A DNA stretch of 56,709 nt from Gelidibacter pelagius (GCF_017581925.1 NZ_JAGEVG010000023.1:1-56709), one strand, 5' to 3'. Positions 27,641 through 36,908 are shown, counted from the stretch's first letter. Made by a program: numbers and translations. The notes: generated by a model from the sequence alone, not told the origin.

Positions 27641-29614
27641 TTAGTTTATTAGTTTATGAAACTCTTCTACTTTACCCTGATCACCTTGAATATAAATGAT
27701 GTCTCCTTGTTTAATTATTTCGTCTGGCTGTACACTTTCCAATAATTTATCCTTTCTTTTAATGGCCAGTATATTTATGCCATAAAGTGCTCTTAGGTTC
27801 AATTCTTTCAAAGGTTTACCTATAAACTTATTACTATCTGATCTCATGCGCAAGCTTCTGATGTTGAAATCTGCCAACTCACTGGATCTATAGCTTTTCG
27901 GCCCTTTTAATTCTCCTTTAAATAATTGGTAATTGTCAGCCCTAACTTTATGGATAAGCTGAACAATATCGCCTTCAGGTACAAGGAAATTGTGTAGGAT
28001 GTGTTCAAATATTTGTATGGAAGTTTCAAATTCCTCGGGAATTACCTCATCAGCACCAAGGGCTAATAACTCAGAAGTCTCTTTGACATATCTCGTCCTT
28101 ACAACTAAATATAATGAATCTGAGATTGAACGTATATTTTTAATGATGTTTTGAGTGTCCGTATTTCCAGAAATGGCAATTACGGCTGCTCTAGCGCGCG
28201 AAAGATTGACTGTTTCAAGAATATGGTCATTTGTTGCATCACCAAAAATGATAGGCAAACCTTTTGCTTTTTCCCGCTTGACTATTTCAGCATTCGTCTC
28301 TATGACGATAAAAGGAATGTTACTGGCCGTAGCCGCCTTAGCTAAATTGCTTCCATTTATTCCGTACCCGATGATCACCAAGTGATTTTCTAAATTGGGT
28401 TCTACAATTTCTTCGATACCACTTGAATCCAGTTCTCTTTTGAGTCCCAATCTTTTTTTAACACCCAGAACTTTGTCAGAAATAGTCTCTGAAAACATGA
28501 TGACAAATGGCGTTAATATCATAGACACAATCGACACGGATAAAAAGTATTGGTTGGTTTGTGGCGTTAAAAGATTGTACCTAATACCTATCTTAGAAAG
28601 GATAAAAGCGAATTCCCCAACTTGAAAAAGCGCCAGGCCGGTTAAGATTGCGGTTTTAGTTGGATATTTAAGAATAGCGACGGCAATGGCCGCAACCGAT
28701 GATTTTAATATAAGTACAATAAATACCAAAAGTAGGATGATAGGAATATTGCTTAGAAAAAAACTTAAATCGAGCAACATACCAACGGATACGAAAAAGA
28801 AACTGGTAAAAAGCTCACGAAAAGGAAGGATTATACTGGTGGCCTGATGGCTATATTCCGATTCTGAAATAATAAGGCCTGCAATAAAAGCACCTAAAGC
28901 CAGCGATAATCCTATTTCTGCCGTTAGAAAAGCAATAGCGAAACAAAGCGTGATCGTGACCAAAAGAAAAAGTTCTTTACTATTGGTTTTTGCTACAGCA
29001 TGCATTAGTCTTGGTACAACATATCGTGCACTGACATAAGTGAGCACAACGACAATGGCCGATTTAAGCAATAGCATCAAAATATCCATGATTACATTAC
29101 TGGATTCTCCAGCAATCATCGGCGTAACCAGCATCATAGGTACTACTATGATGTCTTGAAAAATTAGAATTGCTAAAGCATTTCTCGCATGCGGAGCCGA
29201 AATTTCTTGACGATCTTGTAATGTTTTTAATACGATTGCAGTACTTGACAAAGAAAAAAGAAAGCCAACAAACACCGACTCGTTCCAAGAATTTCCTAAA
29301 AAATAGTAAACAAGCCCAGCAACACCTACCGTAAGTCCCACCTGTAAAAAGCCACCTATAAAAACAGTTTTTTTAATGGAGACCAGTTGTTTAATGGATA
29401 ATTCCATTCCAATAACAAAGAGCAACAGAATGACACCAACCTCCGATAGAATTTCTACTTGCTCTACGGCTTTAATAAGACTTAATCCATAGGGACCTAT
29501 AATGACGCCTGTCAACAGAAAACCAATTATAGAGGGAAGTTTTAACCGTTGCAGCACAAAAACGATGACGACTGAAAAGGCTAGAAGGATAAGTATATCT
29601 TGTAATAATGGCAT
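27641..29614 (-). CDS. CPA2-family K+/H+ antiporter (KefB/C-like)
   Basis: A 657-residue protein. Residues 1-385 form about 12 membrane helices, with GFLLTGVIIGPYGL near the start and FSLSSTAIVLKTLQDR in the transport core. Residues about 405-525 are a TrkA-N (RCK-N) domain with the nucleotide loop GYGINGSNLAK and a GDATN motif. Residues about 560-657 are a TrkA-C domain. Such proteins exchange potassium (or sodium) for protons and are gated by nucleotide or glutathione adducts. That fits the thiol and oxidative-stress setting. Probably cotranscribed with the universal stress protein gene downstream. Confidence 0.92.
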   Translation of the reverse strand: MPLLQDILILLAFSVVIVFVLQRLKLPSIIGFLLTGVIIGPYGLSLIKAVEQVEILSEVGVILLLFVIGMELSIKQLVSIKKTVFIGGFLQVGLTVGVAGLVYYFLGNSWNESVFVGFLFSLSSTAIVLKTLQDRQEISAPHARNALAILIFQDIIVVPMMLVTPMIAGESSNVIMDILMLLLKSAIVVVLTYVSARYVVPRLMHAVAKTNSKELFLLVTITLCFAIAFLTAEIGLSLALGAFIAGLIISESEYSHQATSIILPFRELFTSFFFVSVGMLLDLSFFLSNIPIILLLVFIVLILKSSVAAIAVAILKYPTKTAILTGLALFQVGEFAFILSKIGIRYNLLTPQTNQYFLSVSIVSMILTPFVIMFSETISDKVLGVKKRLGLKRELDSSGIEEIVEPNLENHLVIIGYGINGSNLAKAATASNIPFIVIETNAEIVKREKAKGLPIIFGDATNDHILETVNLSRARAAVIAISGNTDTQNIIKNIRSISDSLYLVVRTRYVKETSELLALGADEVIPEEFETSIQIFEHILHNFLVPEGDIVQLIHKVRADNYQLFKGELKGPKSYRSSELADFNIRSLRMRSDSNKFIGKPLKELNLRALYGINILAIKRKDKLLESVQPDEIIKQGDIIYIQGDQGKVEEFHKLIN

Positions 29615-29933
29615 ACGCTTTAGCTATTCTTGTATTTAATTTGGTTGGCCTGATTTTTCATTAAATCTACTTTTGCCAATAAAATCAGGAGATGCTAAAG
29701 ATAAACTAATGACAATTAATTTTGGATCGATTTGATGCTTAATATGTCCTCAGCGTTAAGATATTTATGTTTTTTTGGTTGATTAAAAAAATGATCGGTC
29801 AGTACCTGGTAGTAAATTTTACGCGATACAATTGTACTATGTAAGCAGTAATGGGTCCTAAACAATACGTTCTTGCCGCAACCCAAGCAGCTCTATGCGG
29901 TAGGGTTTTCAGTTTGCCCCGAAAACCCACACC
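29615..29933. other. Intergenic with GC-rich hairpins
   Basis: The part next to the antiporter gene is AT-rich with no clear promoter. From about 29875 the DNA becomes GC-rich. GGGTTTTC (29903-29910) and GAAAACCC (29921-29928) form a perfect 8-bp stem, just beyond the terminator at 29934-29958. Confidence 0.45.
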
Positions 29934-29958
29934 AAAAAAAGGGGCTGGTACTCGCCCC
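29934..29958 (-). terminator. Terminator of the DIP1984-family gene
   Basis: On the minus strand GGGGC and GCCCC (29958-29954 and 29945-29941) enclose an 8-base loop, followed by seven T (29940-29934). It begins 20 bases after the gene's stop. Confidence 0.85.
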
Positions 29959-29977
29959 GATCATTCCGCCTTTCGGC

Positions 29978-30451
29978 TTAATCCTTTAGCTCTGTGAGCC
30001 AATTAATTTCTTGAATCTTACTGTCAATTTCTCTGAAAGCTCTTCCTGCTTGATCCATTTCACTTTGTAATTTTTTAATGTCAATGGTTGTCTTCAGATT
30101 ATTATCGCCACTATTATTGACTTGCGCGGCATACCTAATATTTCTAAGTTTTTCAGAAAGCATTTTTAAGGAATCTCTTTTAGCAAGTGCTTCCATAAGA
30201 GAACCTTCCCCTTCAACCTGGGTTTCATTATTGGTTTTATTTATTCGAATGATTACCGATTCTAAATCTTGAATTGCTTTTCTCAATTGCGCCAATAATT
30301 TGTCCGGGTCTTCTTGAGGTAGCTTATCATCCGATACAATTAACACCGGCCTTATCCTGTTTTGAAGATGTTCTATTTTCTTCATAAGATCCGCTCTTAG
30401 CAATAAGCCTTCAGCTAGTTTGATGTTTTTATCTGTGGATTGTTTTGACAT
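29978..30451 (-). CDS. DIP1984-family protein
   Basis: A 157-residue, mostly helical and highly charged protein. KLAEGLLLRADLMKKIEHLQ, the EDPDKLLAQL segment and VIIRINKTN follow the DIP1984 family (sometimes called septicolysin), which has no established function. Two long coiled-coil-prone helices lie at about 8-80 and 85-157. It has its own terminator, and its upstream region (30452-30595) carries a TTTATGGC/GCCATAAA inverted repeat. Confidence 0.8.
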   Translation of the reverse strand: MSKQSTDKNIKLAEGLLLRADLMKKIEHLQNRIRPVLIVSDDKLPQEDPDKLLAQLRKAIQDLESVIIRINKTNNETQVEGEGSLMEALAKRDSLKMLSEKLRNIRYAAQVNNSGDNNLKTTIDIKKLQSEMDQAGRAFREIDSKIQEINWLTELKD

Positions 30452-30595
30452 TTTATATATTTTTCAATTTTGCATAAAGTAAAGTGACATGATTTTTTAT
30501 GGCACTACCAATAGCACACTCCCCATCGCCATAAATATATGTTGTTTTACTATTTATGGCAATGTGTTGTGCATTACTTTTAAATTTTAAGAAAC

Positions 30596-32110
30596 CTATC
30601 CGTTGGTAGGTCTTGGAGCCCATTTATCATAAGGTGTCATGTCGAAGCTGTTGACTTCGTCCATGGTCAGACCAAGCGCTTTTGCTACGCCTTCGCCGTA
30701 TTCTGGGTCAGCTTTAAAACAGTTTCTGATATGACGGATTTGAATAAATTTTTCTGCACCACCCACTTGTGCCGCTGTATTGTTGAATAATAAGTTTTCT
30801 TTTCCATCTGCTTTAATAATGCGGAACAAATCGCCGGGCTGAGTGAAGTAATCTTCATCATCATCCCTGAAATTATGAGCATAAGCCGAGCCTTCCAACT
30901 CTAAAGGTGGTTCTTTTGCCTCAGGTTGTTCTTGCCATTCTCCATAACTGTTGGGATTGTAGTGCAATGTGCCGCCGTGGTTACCATCTACCCGCATGGT
31001 TCCATCTCTATGATTGGAATGATAAGGACACGTTGGTTTATTTACAGGGATTTGGTAGTGATTGACTCCCAATCTATAACGTTGTGCATCGCCATAAGAG
31101 AATAATCGTCCTTGAAGCATTTTGTCCGGTGAGAATCCAATTCCAGGAACAACATTTAGTGGATTGAAAGCGGCCTGCTCCACATCCTGAAAATAGTTTT
31201 CCGGGTTTCTGTTCAATTCAAATTCACCCACAGGAATAAGTGGAAAATCTTTTTTAGACCAAACCTTAGTTAGGTCGAAAGGGTGGAAGCGGTATGTTTT
31301 CGCCTGTTCTTCTGTCATAATCTGAACAAACATTTTCCATTTCGGGAAATCCTTTCGTTCAATAGCGTCAAATAGATCTCTTTGAGAAAACTCTCTATCC
31401 ATTCCAACTACTTTCATAGCTTCTTCATCAGATAGATTTTCAATTCCTTGTTGACTTACAAAATGAAACTTCACCCAATGTCTTACATTCTCTTTGTTGA
31501 TAAAACTGAAGGTATGACTTCCAAAACCGTGCATATTTCTATAGCCTTTTGGAATGCCACGATCACTCATTGTTATGGTAACTTGGTGTAAAGATTCAGG
31601 CAGTAAGGTCCAAAAATCCCAGTTGTTGTTGGCACTTCTTAAATTAGTTTTTGGATCGCGTTTAACAGCACGGTTTAAGTCTGGAAATTTCATCGGATCA
31701 CGAAAGAAAAATACGGGTGTATTATTTCCCACTAAATCCCAGATGCCTTCATCAGTATAAAATTTCAGTGCAAAACCTCTAATGTCTCGTTCGGTATCTG
31801 CAGCGCCTCTTTCACCGGCAACGGTTGAAAATCGGCTAAACATATCGGTCTTTTTGCCTACTTCACTAAAAATATGTGCTTTTGTGTATTTTGAAATATC
31901 GTGGGTAACTGTAAATGTGCCAAAAGCACCTGATCCTTTGGCGTGCATTCTTCTTTCAGGAATGACCTCGCGGTCAAAGTTTGCCATTTTCTCAAGAAAC
32001 CAAGCATCCTGCATTAACATCGGTCCGCGTGGGCCAGCAGTTTGAACATTTTGATTGTCACCAACAGGGGCTCCGGTTTGTCTTGTCAGTTTTGGTTTTT
32101 TATCTTCCAT
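30596..32110 (-). CDS. katA: Catalase, small-subunit haem type
   Basis: A 504-residue monofunctional catalase that turns hydrogen peroxide into water and oxygen. The catalytic His56 is in [12 protein letters not shown], the Asn in [10 protein letters not shown], and the haem-ligating Tyr in [14 protein letters not shown] (about residue 340). Length and the absence of the C-terminal flavodoxin-like domain place it in the small-subunit clade. It stands alone on the minus strand, after 465 bases with no clear gene upstream. It fits with dps, the FMN reductase and the HxlR unit as part of peroxide and electrophile defence. Confidence 0.96.
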   Translation of the reverse strand: MEDKKPKLTRQTGAPVGDNQNVQTAGPRGPMLMQDAWFLEKMANFDREVIPERRMHAKGSGAFGTFTVTHDISKYTKAHIFSEVGKKTDMFSRFSTVAGERGAADTERDIRGFALKFYTDEGIWDLVGNNTPVFFFRDPMKFPDLNRAVKRDPKTNLRSANNNWDFWTLLPESLHQVTITMSDRGIPKGYRNMHGFGSHTFSFINKENVRHWVKFHFVSQQGIENLSDEEAMKVVGMDREFSQRDLFDAIERKDFPKWKMFVQIMTEEQAKTYRFHPFDLTKVWSKKDFPLIPVGEFELNRNPENYFQDVEQAAFNPLNVVPGIGFSPDKMLQGRLFSYGDAQRYRLGVNHYQIPVNKPTCPYHSNHRDGTMRVDGNHGGTLHYNPNSYGEWQEQPEAKEPPLELEGSAYAHNFRDDDEDYFTQPGDLFRIIKADGKENLLFNNTAAQVGGAEKFIQIRHIRNCFKADPEYGEGVAKALGLTMDEVNSFDMTPYDKWAPRPTNG

Positions 32111-32319
32111 TGGTTTTCGGTTTTAAATTAGTTATTTAGCGAATCAAGTTACAATATTTCCGCTACTTGTCCGAAGACTTTAAAAGTTTTTAACAGCAGT
32201 TTAACCGTAAGCAATTGCCAGTGGTGAGTTTCGTTATATAAACAATGACACTTACCACCTCTATTCTTCATTTAAAGATAATAGATTCAGAAGTCAAATG
32301 AAATGACCTTGGTCAGTGA

Positions 32320-32511
32320 GTGGAAACAAATTTGCCAAGATTGATTGTGGGGAAGATGTTCTTGGGTTATCTGATGTTTTGCATGACAATAAGATTTGAA
32401 GCAAGCATCGGCTTGTCAAATGTAATGATACTGGCCGGTTTGGGATTAAGAATATTTCATTACTTTAGCCGTAAACTGACTAAAATAATTCAATTCCTAA
32501 AAATACGGTAG
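32320..32511 (+). CDS. Possible small two-helix membrane protein
   Basis: A GTG-started frame of 63 codons (alternative ATG at 32356). It would encode two hydrophobic helices (about 9-27 and 34-48) and a basic tail. I do not recognise it, and no promoter or homologous motif supports it. The gap between catalase and the ArsC-like gene (32111-32576) holds nothing else I can identify. Confidence 0.2.
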   Translation: METNLPRLIVGKMFLGYLMFCMTIRFEASIGLSNVMILAGLGLRIFHYFSRKLTKIIQFLKIR

Positions 32512-32576
32512 AATTTTACAACTTTGAAAAGGTCGTTTTTAACCTAATAATTTTAACCTCACAAATACAATAACAA

Positions 32577-32963
32577 ATGCAAGGATCGAAAAGCAATAAG
32601 GGCGTCATATCCACTTCAGACGGACAGATTACTCTGTTCTATAATTCTACATCTCAAAAGGGCAAACAGACTTTGGCCTATGCCAAGACACATGGTCTTC
32701 CTTTAGAAAAAGTTGATATCTTAAAAACCCCATTGACTGGGACTCAAATTACTGAATTGGCAAAGCGCTTAGGCATTACCGTCCCCGACATGGTCAATCA
32801 GGGCCATTACAAATACAGAAGAAAATTTACTGCCCAATGTTTCGATTCTGAAGATTGGATTACCGTGATACAGAACCACCCTGAAATCATGAAACAGCCT
32901 ATAGCATTGCGCGGCAACAAAACTATTCTCGTGGAAACACCAACGGATATCATTCGTATATGA
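32577..32963 (+). CDS. ArsC/Spx-like protein without the catalytic cysteine
   Basis: A 128-residue protein with the arsenate-reductase/Spx fold: ITLFYNSTSQKGKQTLAYAK, the middle KTPLTGTQITELAKRL, and the end HPEIMKQPIALRGNKTI with the family's P-I motif. Where ArsC has a Cys in the NPRCSKSR loop, this has NSTSQKGK, so arsenate reduction by the usual route is not possible. Its only cysteine is in AQCFDSEDW. It stands alone on the plus strand. Related cysteine-less forms appear to be common in Flavobacteriaceae (from memory). A protein-binding role, as for Spx, is a guess. Confidence 0.75.
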   Translation: MQGSKSNKGVISTSDGQITLFYNSTSQKGKQTLAYAKTHGLPLEKVDILKTPLTGTQITELAKRLGITVPDMVNQGHYKYRRKFTAQCFDSEDWITVIQNHPEIMKQPIALRGNKTILVETPTDIIRI

Positions 32964-33134
32964 ATCGATGATTCGTGTAGTGTGTCGATCGAAACTTCAT
33001 AGAAAGAAACTACTTACTTAATGTTTATGGATAAAGATGAACCTTGTTTTTAGATCTCATATAAATCTCAAGAATTTCATCTACAGGAAGCGGTTTTTAA
33101 ATACTCGCGTCCCTCAATATATTCAACATCTAAC

Positions 33135-34628
33135 TCAGTTTTTAATAGCTTCTACTTTATATAGCGCTTTGGATGCTTCTTCATATTTATCACCTTCATT
33201 CCATCTTGGTGTTTGTTGATCATTACCAATATTTCGGCCTGCTAATACGTAAGCTTTAAAGAATTTCAGTAAATAATCATAATCCAAAGTATCTGCTTCG
33301 TCTCCTGGCTGGTGGTAATATTTGGTAACGTCACCATCAAACGAGGTAAAGCCCAAAGAGAATGTAGGAGCAGGAATTCCTTTTTTAGCGAAATTCACGT
33401 TATCGCTTCTATCAAATAAACCTTGTTCTTTGGCAGGATCCTCAATTGCTTTTAGTCCAAATGCTTCAGCTGCACTAAGAATATTGTTTTCAGCAGTAGT
33501 CCTGGTCAGTCCTATAACTGATATCACGGAAGTATCATTATAGCCTGCATTATCGCTATTAAAACAATACACCATTTGGTGCAATGGCAATACAGGATTT
33601 TCAACATAATAGCGGCTTCCCAAAAGGCCTTTTTCTTCTCCAGTAAAGAGAATAAATAATGCTGAGCGTTTTGTTGGATATTTCGCGAGGTTTTTAGCCA
33701 TACTCAACACTGTGGTTGTGCCAACTGCATTGTCTCTTGCTCCATTATAAATAGTGTCTCCGGTTTCGTCAGGCTTACCAATACCAACATGGTCATAATG
33801 TGCAGAATAAATAATATATTCATTTTTAAGCGTTGCATCTGTGCCTTCAACAACACCAATAACATTTTGGGAAATCACAGCGTCTTCTTGTTTTTCGCCA
33901 ATAGCTATTTTAGAACTTATCGTTTTGGCAGCACTAAATTGTTTCGCCATATTCCCGTCTTTATCTAAAACCAAAACATAGGCTGTTTCTTTACGCTCAC
34001 TTTTATCGTTGTCACCTAAGTCGACAGTTAGGCTTGGTCCATTAAAATTGTGATCTACAAAACTCCAAGTGTCGTCGTCTGCGTTTAATAATTCGATAAT
34101 AGCAGTTACCCCATTGTCTATAGCTAATTTTTCTTTTGTACGACGTAATCGAAATGCAGCCCTTGGATCGTTAGTTTGAGGACTGCCCGCCTTTATTATG
34201 GCAACTTTGCCTTTTACATCCTTTCCTTGATAATCATCTGCTAAACCATAATTTAAAAAAACAGCGTCTTGGTTTGCAGTCATTGTAACGGCACTAATAA
34301 TCACGAAATCCGTAATTACTTGGTCGTTTATGGCGATGGACGCATCCTTTGGAGGAGACGTTCGCTTAAGTTTAACCTCTTGATAATAAGTTCCTGTTTT
34401 TGGGTTTGGTTTTACACCATAGCGTCGAAAGCTATTGGCTAAATAGGAAGCGGCTATTTTGAGTTCAGGAGAACCTGTATCTCGTCCTTTTAAAAGGTCG
34501 TCAGCCAAAAAGTAAATATGACCTTCAATATCTGATTTGCTGGTAGTTTCAGTTACCTTTTCAATTTCAGTTTGTGCAGTTAATGTAAATACGCATCCAA
34601 GTGCGAGTAATAATGCTAATTTTTTCAT
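33135..34628 (-). CDS. Secreted M28-family zinc peptidase
   Basis: A 497-residue exported protein (signal peptide ending FTLTAQ). A PA-like insert lies in the first half (about 110-250). The M28 two-zinc site is complete: His in YSAHYDHVG, bridging Asp in NGARDNAVGT, Glu-Glu in FTGEEKGLLGS, Asp in NSDNAGYND and the last His in YYHQPGDEADT. The family are aminopeptidases or carboxypeptidases acting in the periplasm or outside the cell. It follows a small lipoprotein gene by 20 bases on the same strand. Confidence 0.93.
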   Translation of the reverse strand: MKKLALLLALGCVFTLTAQTEIEKVTETTSKSDIEGHIYFLADDLLKGRDTGSPELKIAASYLANSFRRYGVKPNPKTGTYYQEVKLKRTSPPKDASIAINDQVITDFVIISAVTMTANQDAVFLNYGLADDYQGKDVKGKVAIIKAGSPQTNDPRAAFRLRRTKEKLAIDNGVTAIIELLNADDDTWSFVDHNFNGPSLTVDLGDNDKSERKETAYVLVLDKDGNMAKQFSAAKTISSKIAIGEKQEDAVISQNVIGVVEGTDATLKNEYIIYSAHYDHVGIGKPDETGDTIYNGARDNAVGTTTVLSMAKNLAKYPTKRSALFILFTGEEKGLLGSRYYVENPVLPLHQMVYCFNSDNAGYNDTSVISVIGLTRTTAENNILSAAEAFGLKAIEDPAKEQGLFDRSDNVNFAKKGIPAPTFSLGFTSFDGDVTKYYHQPGDEADTLDYDYLLKFFKAYVLAGRNIGNDQQTPRWNEGDKYEEASKALYKVEAIKN

Positions 34629-34648
34629 TTTGATAGTTTAAATGTTTT

Positions 34649-34984
34649 TCACTTATATTCTTGAAACCCGTATGCTTTAATAGCGTCTAGATCATCCGTA
34701 CTCACGGTTGCGATAATCCTATTGCCACTTAGACAATGACAAGCGTTGCAAAACTGAGGAGTTCCTTTATCATCGATTTTTACATTGGATATTGCAATAT
34801 TAACCGACTCAAAATAATTCTTTATGCTGTCTATTAATTCGTTGTTGTTTTCGGCGAACTCCCATGGATCGCTACAATAGGTTTGATTATATAAAACAAA
34901 AATAGTATCTGTTGCATCATCATCTTTTGAGCAGCCCAAAAATGTTAACCCTATAAATAATAGAAGTAAAGTGAATTGTTTCAT
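34649..34984 (-). CDS. Small lipoprotein with a Cys pair motif
   Basis: 111 residues from ATG 34984; ATG 34990 and a longer frame exist, but this start gives the cleanest signal (MKQFTLLLLFIGLTFLGCSK, lipidated Cys18). The mature part has Cys in NQTYCSDPW and FCNACHCLSG, which may form disulfides or bind metal, and ends AIKAYGFQEYK. I do not recognise the family. First gene of a likely pair with the M28 peptidase. Confidence 0.75.
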   Translation of the reverse strand: MKQFTLLLLFIGLTFLGCSKDDDATDTIFVLYNQTYCSDPWEFAENNNELIDSIKNYFESVNIAISNVKIDDKGTPQFCNACHCLSGNRIIATVSTDDLDAIKAYGFQEYK

Positions 34985-35018
34985 GATCATACGTTTTTTA
35001 CAGGTAAAAACCACTTTA

Positions 35019-35051
35019 TTTCCACCAGTGGGTTTAAATACTCCGAGGTTC
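35019..35051. repeat. Dispersed repeat, copy 2 (TTTCCACCAGTG ... CCGAGGTTC)
   Basis: Second copy of the element at 26410-26444, with a 33-base length and a different middle. It lies 35 bases upstream of the lipoprotein start. CCACCAGTGG here is close to a palindrome. Confidence 0.5.
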
Positions 35052-35222
35052 TTATTTAGGAGTGGTGTCAGATAAGCGCTAAGTTGATGATATAGGTTCA
35101 GGTGTCTGATTAAAGAGGAAATTTAGTAAAAAAAATTGAATTGAGACTCCATAGGGTTTTTGAAGTATACGAGAGCCAATTGATGGAGATAAAGTCAAAT
35201 CAACTAAATCAATAGAAAACAA

Positions 35223-35254
35223 AAAACCTTGCTAAAATAAATTAGCAAGGTTTT
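35223..35254 (-). terminator. Terminator of tRNA-Lys
   Basis: Arms of 13 bases, 35223-35235 and 35242-35254 (TTAGCAAGGTTTT and its complement), pair perfectly around a 6-base loop, with further T residues on the minus strand. It is 24 bases after the tRNA. Confidence 0.85.
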
Positions 35255-35277
35255 GTAGTTTTGGTGCTTCCACCGTG

Positions 35278-35350
35278 TGACCCGACTGGGGCTCGAACCC
35301 AGGACCCTAACATTAAAAGTGTTATGCTCTACCAACTGAGCTATCGAGTC
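35278..35350 (-). tRNA. tRNA-Lys (anticodon UUU)
   Basis: A 73-base cloverleaf. The acceptor arms GACTCGA and TCGGGTC pair with one G-T; the D arm is GCTCAGTTGGTAGAGC, the anticodon loop CTTTTAA with anticodon TTT at 35317-35315, and the T loop GGTTCGAGCC. The discriminator base is A and CCA is not encoded. A promoter lies just upstream (35369-35397). Confidence 0.96.
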
Positions 35351-35368
35351 ATTTCTTCAATGAGGGTG

Positions 35369-35397
35369 CAAATATAAAAGGTTTTATTAATATTCAA
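35369..35397 (-). promoter_or_regulatory. Promoter of tRNA-Lys
   Basis: On the minus strand TTG (35397-35395), 18 bases, and TATATTTG (35376-35369) followed by CACCC. The same TATATTTGCACCC sequence ends the window at 56691-56703. Confidence 0.7.
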
Positions 35398-35475
35398 ACC
35401 CTTTCTTTGAAATATTTTTTGTTTTTTTGTCAAGCCATTGGCTATGTTTTTAATAATCAATTTATAAGCTGTTTT

Positions 35476-35994
35476 ATGAGTATTGTTTTAATTGGATATA
35501 TGGGGTCTGGAAAGTCTACAATTGGGAAAAAGCTGTCAGAAATTATCAATTTCGAATTTATCGACTTGGATGATTACATTCAAAAAAAGGAGAATTTGAG
35601 CATTCCGCAGATTTTTGAAGCCAAAGGTGAAATCTATTTTAGGAAAAGGGAACATTTGTATTTAAAGGAGGTTTTACAGTTGAACAATATAATTCTGTCA
35701 CTTGGAGGTGGAACACCTTGTTATGGGAACAATATGGATACCATTTTGAATGCTGAGAACACGCATAGTATTTATTTGAAGAGTTCAATTCCGATTCTTG
35801 TTAGGAGGTTAACTCCTGAAAAAACACAAAGACCCTTGATTGCACATCTCAAGTCAGATGAAGAATTGACTGAGTTTATTGGGAAACATCTTTTTGAGCG
35901 TTCTTATTATTACAGCCAGAGCAATCAAACCATCGTGACGGATGGCAAAAGTATTTCTGCTATCGCTGAAGAAATTGTGGCGAGCCTATTTTAA
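35476..35994 (+). CDS. aroK: Shikimate kinase
   Basis: 172 residues from ATG 35476 (an upstream TTG at 35407 would add 23 unlikely residues). The P-loop is GYMGSGKSTIGKKL, the shikimate-binding DLDDYI follows, then YFRKREHLYL and LSLGGGTPCY. It phosphorylates shikimate at the 3-hydroxyl with ATP, the fifth step of aromatic amino acid synthesis. It is divergent from tRNA-Lys and its last 9 bases overlap the end of the convergent phosphoribosyltransferase gene. Confidence 0.95.
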   Translation: MSIVLIGYMGSGKSTIGKKLSEIINFEFIDLDDYIQKKENLSIPQIFEAKGEIYFRKREHLYLKEVLQLNNIILSLGGGTPCYGNNMDTILNAENTHSIYLKSSIPILVRRLTPEKTQRPLIAHLKSDEELTEFIGKHLFERSYYYSQSNQTIVTDGKSISAIAEEIVASLF

Positions 35995-36489
35995 GTAAGC
36001 TTCATAGACCTTCCCTGTTAAAACGACTTCTACATGCTCATGCAGCGAAGTGGAGAGGGAAATGCCTTTAAAATCTGCTTTTACTGGGAATTTCTTATGG
36101 TTCCTATTGACAAGTACCGCCGTTTTGAATTGTTGTAAGGGGACATCCAAAAAATGTTTTACGCCATAAATTAGTGTGCTCCCTGAGTTCAGAACATCGT
36201 CAATAAGAACGATGGATTTGTTTTGATAATCTGACGCAGCAACAGATGTGGTAATAGGGGTGAGGGGATTCTTTTTATCAATGGTCACCCTGCACAACAC
36301 CGATTTTAAATCGGAAATTTTATCCAGATTGGATTTCAGTTTTTCTGCCAGAATATACCCATTGGCATCAATTCCTGCTAAGATTACTTCAGTGCCATCC
36401 ACATTGCTTTCATAAATTTGATAGGCAATGCGCCTTATTTTATGCTTGATTTCCTGATGGCTTAGTATGGTTTGTTTGGACGTTGTCAT
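35986..36489 (-). CDS. PyrR-like phosphoribosyltransferase family protein
   Basis: 167 residues from ATG 36489; a TTG 7 codons earlier is possible. The PRPP-binding loop VLIDDVLNSGSTLIYG is intact and the N-terminal part (ILSHQEIKHKIRRIAYQIYE) is like PyrR or hypoxanthine phosphoribosyltransferases. The substrate base is not clear; it may be a uracil-type enzyme or a regulator. It lies 41 bases after the S4-domain gene on the same strand and is probably cotranscribed with it. Confidence 0.85.
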   Translation of the reverse strand: MTTSKQTILSHQEIKHKIRRIAYQIYESNVDGTEVILAGIDANGYILAEKLKSNLDKISDLKSVLCRVTIDKKNPLTPITTSVAASDYQNKSIVLIDDVLNSGSTLIYGVKHFLDVPLQQFKTAVLVNRNHKKFPVKADFKGISLSTSLHEHVEVVLTGKVYEAYLK

Positions 36490-36530
36490 TTTTGGTTCTT
36501 GTTTTTTCAAAGATAAATAAAGCGTTCTTT

Positions 36531-36908
36531 TTAATCGTCATCATTGGTCTCATAAAAATCATCTATATCCCGTCGGTCTTTTTTTGTTGGCCTGCCCACG
36601 CCTTTTTTCCGATAATAATCTTTGGAAAACTTTAATAGCTCCTGGGCTTCAAAGGCTTCTTTTGGTGTGGTATCCTTTATGTAAATGTCAACAAGTTTTG
36701 CGCCAACACGGCTTGGAGGAATATCGTTGACGATAAGTTGATAATTAATCTGATTTTTTCGCAATTCCACCTTGTCAGTAGCATAAACTTCCCGGCTGGG
36801 TTTGACGGCCTGTCCGTTAATTTTGATATGCCCTTTTTTGCATGCTTCGGTGGCAATGGTGCGTGTTTTATAGTATCGGACACACCAGAGAAATTTATCG
36901 ATTCGCAT
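36531..36908 (-). CDS. hslR: S4-domain RNA-binding protein (Hsp15-like)
   Basis: 125 residues. The S4 domain is at the start (MRIDKFLWCVRYYKTRTIAT, KKGHIKINGQAVKPS, V-x-LRKNQ), with a basic C-terminal tail (RKKGVGRPTKKDRRDID) typical of Hsp15. Hsp15 binds stalled 50S subunits that still carry a nascent chain and helps recycle them. It is first in a pair with the phosphoribosyltransferase gene, with a promoter at 36944-36976. Confidence 0.88.
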   Translation of the reverse strand: MRIDKFLWCVRYYKTRTIATEACKKGHIKINGQAVKPSREVYATDKVELRKNQINYQLIVNDIPPSRVGAKLVDIYIKDTTPKEAFEAQELLKFSKDYYRKKGVGRPTKKDRRDIDDFYETNDDD

